Shown here piece by piece: positions 47,745 through 58,020 of a stretch of DNA of 64,000 nucleotides. The notes beneath the pieces were generated by a model. It saw nothing but the letters and a program-made list of their open reading frames with translations. It did not search any database and was not told the origin of the DNA. The stretch covers positions 2,728,001 through 2,792,000 of the forward strand of contig OZ005608.1 of assembly GCA_963930655.1 (NCBI GenBank), given 5' to 3'. A program made the translations under genes and the position numbers. Position 1 is the stretch's first letter. Every line of letters begins with the position of its first letter. Source of the stretch: Myrica gale. Lineage: Eukaryota > Streptophyta > Magnoliopsida > Fagales > Myricaceae.

Positions 47745-48504
47745 ACTAGTCTTGGTATATATTCAGTAGAGTAAAAATATAGGATTTTAGATAAGTTTTA
47801 AATATTTATGTTGAATATTATTTTATTGGTGTTTGTGTAAAGTAGAGAGAGAAATGATTTGATGTAATTATTTAATAAAAAATAGAATTTGACAACTTAG
47901 TCCCTGAATTTATACCCCTTTGACAAATGGGTCCTTAAATTTAAAATTTCAAAATTTTAGTCATTGAGTTTTCGTTGTTTGACAAAATGGTCATTCCGTT
48001 AGTCTGTCGTTCATATGCTTAACGGATTTGAAGCGGTCAATCGCTACATGTCAGCAATTTGTACCGATCGTCCGCTATATGAAGCGGTCAACCGCTTCAT
48101 TTAGCGGTCGACTGCTTCATTGTAGAGGTCGACCGCTTAATATAGCAGACGACTGCTCACTTTTTACACTTGTATCCGATCGACCGCTTCAAATCCGTTA
48201 AGCATATGGACGACAGACTAACGGAATGACCATTTTGTCAAACAATGAAAACCAAAGGACTAAAATTTTGAAATTTGAAATCCAATGACCCATTTGCTAA
48301 AAGGGTATAAACTCAGGGACTAAGTTGCCAAATTCTCATAAAAAAATATAGAGAGAGAAAATTTATGTTGAATAAAAAAGTAAAAAGTTGTTGGAGATTG
48401 TGTAAAATGTATTAGTGTTTGTGTTTGAATTCTGAATATATTTGGTATTAGTTTTGTGAATGTATTTGAATCCTAAAAAAGTGTAGGAAACAAACATAAC
48501 CTTA
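47745..48504. mobile_element. Tourist-like MITE interrupted by another MITE
   Basis: The two outer parts (about 47745-47883 and 48338-48501) together match the complete element at 50488-50794 read in the opposite direction. Shared blocks include TTTTATTGGTGTTTGTGTAA, GAGAGAAATGATTTGATG and AAAAAGTTGTTGGAGATTG. The right end AACATAACC is followed by TTA (48502-48504). The left tip is degraded. The gap between the parts is the element at 47884-48337. Confidence 0.75.
47875..48346. mobile_element. Mutator-like MITE nested in a Tourist-like MITE
   Basis: The element is 47884-48337 (about 454 bp). The inverted ends are AGAATTTGACAACTTAGTCC and, from the right read backwards, AGAATTTGGCAACTTAGTCC. 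The pairing extends for more than 100 bp each side. The flanks ATAAAAAAT and ATAAAAAAA fit a 9-bp duplication. The core (about 48027-48200) repeats GAAGCGGTC/GACCGCTTC in both directions. Confidence 0.8.
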
Positions 48505-49256
48505 GGTCTGTTTCTTAGCAGAAATTGTCACGGTTCAAATAAATTTTTATTATTTAGCATGTAATACATGTTAAATAATAAAAAAATAAATAAAAAACGG
48601 AGAAAGCAAATTACTATCTTGTTTCAATTTTTCTCCGTACTTTCATTCCGTACAATTAACCATTTTAAATTATTCATTTTGTCTTAATTTTTTCTCAATT
48701 TAAAACTGAAGAAAGTACACTTTTATTCACGAACTATTATATATTTTTTACTTTACAATTTAAACTATCACATTTAAACTATCACGTTTGATATATTAGA
48801 CTCACAAATTAAGCACTCATATCACATTACACCTTCAATCTATTTTTTCTATCAAATTAGATAAAAATTAATTTTTTTAATACGAAAATATCGATTATGT
48901 ACTTCAAAAAAGTTCAAACAACCAGTTACATTTGATAGATAGCATAATCGTTATTTTCATTCTTAAAAAAGGTCAATTTATATCTAATTTGACTGAAAAA
49001 TAAACAGATGATGCAACGTATTGAGGATGTGTAGCGTGTGCGGATGAAAATGTGTATTTTCTGCTTTCAAATTTTATTGTATTATTTGATGGGCTCTTCT
49101 AAAATTTAATTTAATAATTAAATTTTAGCTTAGGCGGTATGTTAAAATGTTAATTCAAAGACTAGCTAGATGTGGTTAGTCTAAGCATAGAAATCAGCCA
49201 TTCTAATTTTTTTTTTAAAAGCCCATCCTTGCTACCTAAGTAATCATATCACATGT
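48505..49256. other. Intergenic, AT-rich, nothing recognised
   Basis: There are no genes or elements with readable ends. The wording around 48715-48985 (open-ended phrases such as ATTACACCTTCAATC) suggests an old repeat. Confidence 0.35.
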
Positions 49257-50034
49257 AAGGGTTAAACATCATGAACTCTCTGGTTTAGTTGCCTTTTCTC
49301 CAGCGCCTCTGTCCCCCTTTATTTTTTACCGCACTCTTTGGGGAAGGGAGAAGGAGCTTCGGCTCGGTCTCCCTTCTCTCCCTCTTCTTTATCATTCTCT
49401 CTTCTTCTTTTCATTTTCTCTTATTTCCTTCCGTTATTTTTTTGTGTGTTGTTTTCTCTTTTGTGGATATTTTGTTTTTGAGAGCAGATGCTCAGAACTA
49501 TCGCCTCTGTTGGCCAACCTCAATGCCCACGCCCTCTCTTCTTTTTCTGGTTCTCCAATCTATCTTCTTCCTTTTGTTTGGTGGTTTGGTCTCACGCGAC
49601 TGCTCCTCACGCGCCATCTAGGGTGGCGAATGGATCTCATGCGCCTCTCCTATTGTGGTCTTTGTTGGGTTTTCTTCTCCCTTTTACTATGAGCCCTTGC
49701 GTGCTCCTGCTTTTAAATCACTGGTTGTTGGTGTGTGCCTTGCTAAACCGCCTTCAGATCAATCACCGCTCCCTTTTTTGCAGCGTTCTAGCCTCAGATT
49801 TGTGATTGTTGCAGATGACTCAAAGGTCGCTTGGAGTTCTTCAGTTAACCACGTTCAGGGCGACCCTTTCTTGGCTCTTGTCCCGGCCATGGCCAAGAGT
49901 TTGTTTTTTTTTTCTGTTCTTGTATTTTGTAGTGGTTGTTTGGGGTGGTTTGTAGGGTTCCCCCACCCTTTGATGCACTGTATTTTGGTTGAATGCTATG
50001 TTCGTTTGCTTATAAAAAAAAGGGTTAAACATCA
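49257..50034 (+). mobile_element. Non-LTR retroposon with 15-bp target duplication
   Basis: The element is 49272-50019 (748 bp). A 15-bp direct repeat AAGGGTTAAACATCA flanks it (49257-49271 and 50020-50034). The 3' end is GCTTATAAAAAAA. A pyrimidine-rich, GC-balanced body stands out from the AT-rich surroundings. The long variable-length duplication plus an A tail is the mark of target-primed reverse transcription, as in LINEs, SINEs and processed gene copies. Open frames inside (to 110 aa) show no reverse transcriptase and are not recognised. It may be a 5'-truncated LINE or a retro-copied transcript. Confidence 0.75.
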
Positions 50035-50484
50035 CGTCCTTATTTCCTACAAAATGTATGGGAGAATCACATGTCGAAAACAAGTCAAAACTCAAGAATT
50101 TAAAGGAGAATATGTTATGTTTTGGTTTAGTTGGGAAAACCTTTTTTGTGTACCGATTAAGAAAATTGTTTATATATATTTTTTTAAGTATTTGTGAGAA
50201 TGATGGAGTCCATTGAAATGATATTTGAAAAGAAAAAGGTTTTTAAATTTATTATCTCGGAGAATATGAGAATTTGGATGATGATTTTTGTTTTGTGAGA
50301 AGTCCTTATAAGTTTTTGTATAATTATATTTTTTTCATAGATGATTTAATAGAAAAATATTTTATTAAAAATTGAAATAATTTTTATAAAAAATTTATAT
50401 TTAAAATTTTAAAATCATTAACCAAAACATAACCATTTAGACGTTATATGAAAGAATAGCTCCAGGATAAGAAAAAGGGTAATC
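50035..50484. other. Intergenic, AT-rich, nothing recognised
   Basis: No feature can be supported. Confidence 0.35.
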
Positions 50485-50797
50485 TTAGGGTATGTTCGTT
50501 TTCACCATTTTTTTAGGATTCTAAGTATATTCACAATTCTACCACCGAACATATTCAGAATTCAAACACAAAAACCAATACATTTTACACAATCTTCAAC
50601 AACTTTTTAATTTTTTATTCAACATAAATTTTCTCTCTCTATACTTTTTCACATAACTCCAATACATTTTTATTAAACAATTACATCAAATCATTTCTCT
50701 CTCCACTTTACACAAACACCAATAAAATACTATTCAACATAAAAATTCACAACTTCTCTAAAATCCTACATTTTTTCTCAAAACGAACATCACCTTA
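50485..50797. mobile_element. Tourist-like MITE with TTA duplication, complete
   Basis: The element is 50488-50794 (307 bp). TTA lies at both flanks. The left end is GGGTATGTTCGTTTTCAC, and the right end read backwards is GGTGATGTTCGTTTTGAG. This is the intact reference for the interrupted copy at 47745-48501. Confidence 0.85.
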
Positions 50798-52228
50798 GAA
50801 GTTAGTGGGGGAGGTCTATCTAAAATTGATGATAGAGTGGTACTAGCAATAATTATTGTTAATGTTCAGTGTTCCGTCTGGATAAATCAATTACTCAGGA
50901 CAGCGTGTTCGACGGTCCGGCCCCTTCCAAACATGAACATAAAAGCTTCTCAGTACTCCACTACAGAGCAATGTACGGTCCCTTCCGTCAAGTCCCGTGT
51001 AATAACTAATAACTAATAAACCCACCATCCAAATCATCTCTCATTTGTACTTTAATACCCGCAGCACAATCCATGAAGAATCAGCCTCTTGTACAATGTT
51101 GCAGGGAGAAAAATGTAAATCTGTCAAGGGGGAAAATATATTTAATTCACCGCATTGGCTTTCTAGTTGGGACTGTCCTGTCTCCAGCACATCTGACTGG
51201 TCCTTTTAAAGGACAGAAATTTATGTACAAATGAAAAGGGAGAGGAGAGGAGAGAGAGAGAGAGAGTTTTCCACGCTTATTTGCTTTCGGTACTTGCTTT
51301 AGGTCCCCAGCGATCTCATTCCGTTTCTTCTCTGTCTCTTGCGCATATTTCTTTCCCTTCTCTCTCTCCCTCCGCTCTGAACTTAGCGGTTAGGGTAGCT
51401 TTTTCTTTCGCTGGGAGCCTGGGATTATACACTGACTTATGTTCATTGAAATGAAACTTCTCTTGACGAAGAAGAAGCAGAAGAAGATATTCTAACGGTC
51501 CAATGCTATTTCCTTGGTTTCCCTGCCTCGGGGTACTCTCTCTCTCTCTCTATCTCTGTGTTGCACTGCTCCTTTATTTAGTAGTTCCTTGGTTATATGA
51601 TTAAGAAAGTTAATTTTTTTTGCTTTGCCTTAATACCAGTTTTATGGTTCTTTATGCATTATTATATATGATTTCTTCTAATCGTTATCGAGTAATTATT
51701 TTCTCTTACGGGAAGGAATTGCAGTGTAACTACAAAGAAATTACCTGGATTTTGAATAACTTAAATTTTCGTCGACTCTTATAGTTAATTATTACAACAC
51801 CTTTCGTGAAGATTCCTCATATGCTAAGGAAAAAAAAAACGAACCAGTGAAGCGATTACTGTTTGCAGAAGCTGAAAATATTATTCGATTCGTGAATAAA
51901 GTTGCGCTTTTCCGTTTTCATCAGGGTCCATTTTGTAGTGGAATGATCTAGTTGGTAGAATTCGGAGAGGGAGGGAGTTTGGCGGTGAATTTATTTAGGT
52001 GTTGTTGTCTTGGTTTGTGTGGATTGAAAAAGCATTTTTGGGCTTAAATCTTGTTACACTGATGACGCATGGTTTGCGACAGTACGTTCTTCAAACTGCA
52101 TCACACGCGCGTGTGTATATCTATTTATGTATATAGCTCTGTTGGAACCCCTGGGCCCTCTGCCCCCAACAAAGAAGGAAATTCTTTGTTGAGATCCCTC
52201 GTGGAGCAGTTCAAGGTGCACATCGATT
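50798..52228 (+). other. Promoter and leader region of the DUF863 gene
   Basis: A GA-rich tract (51239-51266) and CT-rich stretches (51349-51369 and 51536-51550) flank sequence of leader type. A non-coding first exon is likely around 51270-51535, with the leader continuing through introns to the ATG at 52952. I cannot place the transcription start or the splice sites firmly. Confidence 0.35.
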
Positions 52229-52842
52229 GAAGAAAATAATCAACCTTGTGCAGTTTAGGGTGGTGGAAAGAAATTGTTAACGAGAGAAATGGAAAACTAC
52301 AACAACCTCCAGTATTGCCATGGTCTTTCTTTGTTTGGGCAGACCTAATTTTATTGTTTGCAAATGCTATCGCTTTTGGTGACAAGTCCATCTTAAAAAT
52401 ATCAATTCTATAATTTTATTACGGAACGCAATTGTGGATGGTTAGTGCTTATCTAGTAGTGGCAGTGTCCACATTCATGCAAACACCTTTTCAAGAAAAA
52501 TACCCATACTTTTTCCTGTATGATGTGGTTTAACAAGCATACAGGAAGAAAATAATCAAACCTTGTGCAGTTTAGGGTGGTGGAAAGAAATGGAAAACTA
52601 CAACAACCTCCAGTATTGCCATGGTCTTTCTTTGTTTGGGCAGACCTAATTTTATTGTTTGCAAATGCTATCGCTTTTGGTGACAAGTCCATCTTAAAAA
52701 TATCAATTCTATAATTTTATTACGGAACGCAATTGTGGATGGTTAGTGCTTATCTAGTAGTGGCAGTGTCCACATTTATGCAAACACCTTTTCAAGAAAA
52801 ATACCCATACTTTTTTCCTGTATGATGTGGTTTAACAAGCAT
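52229..52842. repeat. Tandem duplication of about 310 bp in the DUF863 leader region
   Basis: Copy 1 (52229-52540) and copy 2 (52545-52842) are almost the same. Copy 2 lacks about 14 bases around GTTAACGAGAGAAA and has an extra T in a T-run and scattered single changes. It ends 109 bp before the start codon. Two similar antisense open frames (52125-52391 and 52453-52692) merely reflect the duplicated DNA. Confidence 0.93.
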
Positions 52843-52951
52843 CTCTTTTTAAGAAGAATTCAGGGTGAGGCCGGGAAAACCGAGCGGATTGCTGCTGCTA
52901 AAGATTCAACAGCAGGTTTGATGTAATCAATTTCCAATTTTGGGTGGCACC

Positions 52952-55900
52952 ATGCTGATGCAAGGAGTTTTTGATCTGAATTCAGTTCAAATGTATACCA
53001 AGTCACACAAAGAAGCTCTGAAGAAGACTATGCTCAACCAGGAGGTTATATTCAGGAACCAGGTATGCAGATACTATCACTCTGCTGGTTGATTTACATG
53101 TTGACTCAAGTTAGGATCATGTGTCCTTATTGGACATGAATTATGTCCCATTGTTTGATTCTAATATGATTTAAATTTTTTTGGTCAAGCTTTCCATTTA
53201 GTCATGGATTACAACTTGTTCATTAGGTGCTTCAATTAACTGGACATTGGAGGTATTTTGTACTCTCTCTGAATGTAACTCCTACTAACCTGTATAGTGA
53301 TGAACCATTCATGTAGTTAAAGACTTACTTGGAAAAAACCGTGCCTTTTGCTTTAATAATTACTGAATCCTTCCCAAGATAGATAGGAATTTGCAAATGG
53401 CAAGCATTTTGATGGAATAAAATAAATGTAACAAATTTTCAAACTACCCTTTTGTAGATCAAGAAAGGTGAATTCAAATTAAGGAAAATATGAAAATTTA
53501 AACGGATAAATGCTTTTACTTTTAATAACCCCTATTTGTCTCGGGACAGACCAAAAAGAAAACACCTCCTAATCCCATATGTTATGGGAGGGAGTGATTT
53601 ACATACTTTTTTCCTACTGCTGTGTCCAGGTGGAGGAACTCCATCGATTGTATACAATACAGAAGACGCTGATGGAGAATCTTGCCTGGGGGGAGTTTGA
53701 TAGATACACATCGAGGAAAGCAAGAACCCAATCAAGGGTAAATTGCATCTGCCAACCTTCAAAATGTTTTTTTTGTTCTTTTTACCCTTTTTGTAATGAG
53801 TTCCTTCATGGCGTAAATTCCAGTTTTCTGAGACTTTCCATTTGAATGTTTAACTAAGAACAGCTGGATGGAAATTCAGTCTTGGGTTATTTTCTAGTAC
53901 CTGGATATTAGGTGGCTGTGAGTGTATTATACCTGTCTTCCTTTAATGACCAAAGTAATTTTATTTCATTCATCTGCACAATTTTCTGTTAAATGTGTCG
54001 ATTCTGTCCTTCACAGGTGGGCCCTACACAATCTACAAGCCACCTGTCCATAGGAGGGCACCGGGGTATATACTATAAGCTTTGGCAGGGGCCCCAAGAT
54101 CTTCATCTTCCTGCTGATCAGAATGTTTGCTATGTTGGTGAGGAATTTTCAAAGAAAGGAATATTTTGAATCACTGGAAAAGAATATTGAATTTGATGAT
54201 TTTTTTTTTCTTTATGTCTTCATGGTGATCGCAATATTTCAGATCCGGAGTTGAAGCTCTCTCTGAGCACTGGTGAGGACAATAGGAGAAAGGGGAGTTC
54301 AAAGAGAACTTGGTCCGACAAAGAGGCTGGTCCCTGTACCCAAATCATTATCAATTTAGAAGACTCAAGTGAGAGGGTATCAAGTGAGGGTGAAAGAGAT
54401 GCACCTTTTTTCAAATGTGCTGCTCTGACAACACATTCTGGAGGCAAACATGAGCCTGAATTTTCTGTCCGTATCAATAAACAGTTACCAGATGCGATTG
54501 CAGCCAGTCACTCTGTTCTAGGTGATGGCAAGTGCTGTAAAAATCATAACTCTTTGTGTAAAGGTACGGTTGATTTATGAGTATGGGGATGGTTTTAGTG
54601 ACATGAATTCATCCTCTGAACATGTAGCTGTCTGCAATTAACCTATCTGTGTTTGCCCTTTCTTCAGGATTTAAAGACTGCAACATTCCTATCCCACGTA
54701 GGAATCTGTCCGCCATGATGCAACAGCCAACTTCATTTAAAGCAACACTTGTGGACCTTAACAAAGTTCAGGTTGATGATTCGTCTTGTTGTTCAAATGA
54801 TTTCCTGGTGGCCCATCCTTCAACTGCCAGTTCAGCAAATGTTTTCGTTGAATTAGATGGCAGGGTCCACAAGCACACTTGTGCCTCCATTGAAAATAAA
54901 AACTGGTCAAAGGAAACCTCTAAAATGCTTCAACAAGATGAGGCAGTGAATTCTTCTTTGGCAGATTCCAACTGCAAAGGCAAGATAACGGAAATTTGGG
55001 CTAGAAATTCCAAGTTTCATGGAGCGGGTGGAAGTGAAGTGGAAGGCGTTGAGGCTGTCTCCAGGATCCCACCAGGCCTTTGTGAAGACCATGGTGGCCA
55101 CAGTAGTGACCACAATAAGTGTACAGTCAATCTTGGGGTCACCTCGGAACATACAAATGATCTTTTAGATAACCCAAATCTTACACTCGTAGCTACTAGG
55201 CAGGAACATTTTGAGAAGAATGCAGTAGAAGATGTTATGCTTTCCGGTTCTGGTCAAACACAAAATACTACTCAAGATGGACGTGGCACTACATCTCCTG
55301 CTTCTTGCAAGTCCTGCGGCAACATTGATAATGATTCCAGCAGTGTGAAGACAGTGCAATCAGGGATTGAAATGGGAAGTTCAAATCTGTCTGCTTTTGA
55401 TCAGTTTTCTGGAACAGGTATAGGATGTCAAGTTGCAGATACCTTATCAGGCAATCAGGGGCAAGGCTCTTCTGATGGTAGTGAATCAAAACATGATTGC
55501 CTCAATAATAAGCAAGAGTCATCTGAAGCAGATGTGTCAATCCAAAGGGCTGCTGAATCACTTTTACAGTTGTCCTTGGAGATGACATCCGGCACTCAAG
55601 GTTGTTCTCCTAAAAAAGCGGCACTAGCTGAGATGAAAAATGAGGTCAGGGAGCAGCCACAGTATTCCTCTGATTCATTCGAGTTAATTGCTCTAAATCT
55701 TGAAGAATGCACTGCAGATGACTATTCCGTTTCGTCAAAGCCATTTGAGGTAAATGATGTCGAGACTAAGGATTTGGCTTTTAAGTTCAGAAGAGGGAGG
55801 AGAATGAAAGATTTTCAGAAGGAAATACTTCCTGGTCTGGCATCTCTTTCCAGACATGAAATTCATGAGGATATAAATATTCTGGAGGGAGTTTTAAGAT

Positions 55901-56010
55901 CAAGAGAGTACCGGAAAATCAGAGCCAGGATGGCTGATAAACAGAGCTGGTGTGCACCAGTGAGAAGTAGACGGTCAGCACTGAATCATGTTCGGAGGAG
56001 AAAGTATTAA
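52952..56010 (+). CDS. DUF863 family protein, 5 coding exons, 667 aa
   Basis: DUF863 is a plant family of unknown molecular role, probably nuclear. Exons are 52952-53062, 53630-53737, 54017-54137, 54243-54563 and 54668-56010, all GT-AG with closing phases. The N-terminus has the family signature: GVFDLNSVQMYTKSHKEA, then KKTMLNQEVIFRNQVEELHR across the first junction, then LYTIQKTLMENLAW. Next come a long Ser/Asn-rich, low-complexity middle with VDLNKVQ (an EAR-like DLN motif), and the C-terminal AAESLLQLSLEM, FELIALNLEE and RRGRRMKDFQKEILPGLASL blocks typical of the family. Basic clusters near the C-terminus could serve nuclear import. From memory it resembles Arabidopsis At1g62530, a neighbour of FMO GS-OX and KAS III genes. 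The coding frame is intact. A second ATG follows at codon 3. Confidence 0.9.
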
Positions 56011-57399
56011 CAGTAGTTGATTCTATGTTGGGAGTACCATTATCTGAAAAATTCTTTTTAGTTTGAGAGTCGCATTCTTCTTGAACAGTTATTTGCCTCT
56101 TAGGAGGAAAATGAAGAGAGGGTCAGAGAAGAAGGCAGGGGGTGGTATTGTGGCTGTGTGTGCTTTCACTGCTAGTTGTTTCTAAGCTAATCTTCCTGAT
56201 TTTAGAAATCGTTAGGTACGTTCTTTTATGTAGTTTGGCCTTCGTGCGTGTTTTTCTCTTTCCTCCGACCTTAAGCAAAGATGAACTGGAACTGGCAGAC
56301 AAGAAGTATTCATATTAAGATTGTGTTTGTGTTGAAAAATTTTTGGTATTGGGTTTTGTGTTGATATTGAGTTTAGTGAAAAAGTGAAGAAAAAGGTAAT
56401 TTTTTATATTTTTTGTAAAGCAATTTCCTTTTCCCATAACCACGATTTGTCTTAAAAAAAACCAAGATTTATTGGACATGATGCTTCAAACCCAGGTACT
56501 AGCTAGAGCTAATCTGGACCCGGTGCATGACACCTTACAGAGCAAGACCCCTTGTCGGCCAGGTACATGGCCTTTGTTTTGACTGTCTCGCTTATGGGCA
56601 AAACGGAACTCGAATCCGCAGTACTTATTTGCCTTGGCTTGAAGTTGTTTACAATTTTTCTCCAATATGACATTTACATTTGTCTCTTCCATCTCACTTC
56701 CTGTGCCTCTTCTCCAAATGTTAGCTTTGCTTCCTGCAAATAATATACTCCATCCCCCGCACCTAAATAAAACATAATCCATTTGTAACCCATTTGTCTA
56801 AAACGTGTGATCATTTACCTCTGTCACTGGATTCTGGTCTAAATATTGGTGCAATCGCTATAGCTTATACATCAGAAGATGGAATTATATAAAACAATCT
56901 TAACTACAATTTTTTGACGAAAAAAGGTATTTATACTGGACAGAAAAATATAACGAGTCATTTGGAAGATAAAGAAGAAAGGTGTCAGAAAAAGAGAATA
57001 ACGATAGGTTATTTAACCATGGAAGGCTTAGGAAAAATTTAGACCATTTTAAGGCACTTTTTGCCGTGACTTTTCAAGGCCAATCTCACCTTCAAAACCC
57101 TGTCAAATTTAAGTGCACGCTGAAGCTATAAAGGTGACAAGTGGTTTGACGTAGTTACTGCTTTAGTAACGGTCTCTTATTTTTCTGCAAAATGGTTGTC
57201 GTACGGAAAATGTTTTGCCGTAAAGGCGACAGTTTGCCTTAAGAACTCTTGAAATGTCCTAAATTTTTGTTTGGCAAATGTAATGTCGCAATTTGTTGTT
57301 CACTTTGGGTCCTTTGTTTTTTTTCCCTTACCCAGTCGTGTAATATGTATGTCATGAAAAGCTAATTGCCAATTCTCTTTTACCTAACCAACCTATCTC
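56011..57399. other. DUF863 3' flank and intergenic DNA
   Basis: About 56317-56420 is the left half of a Tourist-like MITE (GATTGTGTTTGTGTTGAAAA, TTGAGTTTAGTGAAAAAGTG) without a right end. A 98-codon minus-strand frame at 56486-56782 is unrecognised. No other feature was found. Confidence 0.4.
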
Positions 57400-57985
57400 C
57401 CTAGCTATGCTGAAACGAGATTTAAAATTGATGGGGTCGGATTTTACTCAGCCCAGCTAGCCCACGGATCTGGGTCATAGAGACAGAAGATGGCACGTCG
57501 GGCCCAGCCCAAGTAAACGACGGCCCATCGAAGAGAAGGCTGGAGCCTCATGGGGCCTCCTTCCTCCTGCGAAGGGACGTCTCATTCTCCTTCCCCCACC
57601 CCCTCTTTAATGCATGTCCAATCAACTAGATAGAGTGTTCGAGAAGAGGAATTAATGGCAAATGGCCCATTACCAATGCAGTCTGCACAAGATGATGAAA
57701 TGGGCCTCCGAGGGAAGGACTCAAGAAAAGGGCCCTACTTACCCATCATTTCGCCGAACCACCCAAAAAAGAGAAGGGTACGGGCCATGGCGCTATCAGG
57801 AGGAGACAGCTCCAAACAAAGCAAGAGACAACTCTAGCATAGGTTTGGGGCAATATTGCCTTCCCATCCGCTTATAAAGAGGCGCACTGTCGGTCCAAAG
57901 AGAGTGGGAGATTTTTGCATCATAAAAAATCACTGTAATTCGTCCCCGTCTTGAAAGACTCCAGTCAAGATTTAGCTGTTTAGTT
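57400..57985 (+). mobile_element. Possible solo LTR or LTR fragment
   Basis: This is a GC-balanced island of about 580 bp in AT-rich DNA. It has a TATA-like CTTATAAAGAGGCGCACTGT at about 57870-57889, then CATAAAAAATCACTGTAATT, an arrangement like the promoter and transcript end of a plant LTR. I could not find clean TG...CA ends or a target duplication, so it stays uncertain. The short open frames inside (57655-57877) are not recognised. Confidence 0.3.
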
Positions 57986-57987
57986 TA

Positions 57988-58020
57988 CCCACCCCCCCCC
58001 CCCCCCACCAAAAAAAAAAA
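57988..58020. repeat. Homopolymer pair: C-run followed by A-run
   Basis: A run of about 18 bases of almost pure C is followed by ACC and 11 A. Sequencing length errors are likely here. Confidence 0.9.

Noticed and set aside
52125-52692. Two frames starting with the same MDLSPKAIAFANNKIRS peptide
   Set aside because: They are antisense in the duplicated DUF863 leader. The shared peptide follows from the DNA duplication, not from a gene family.
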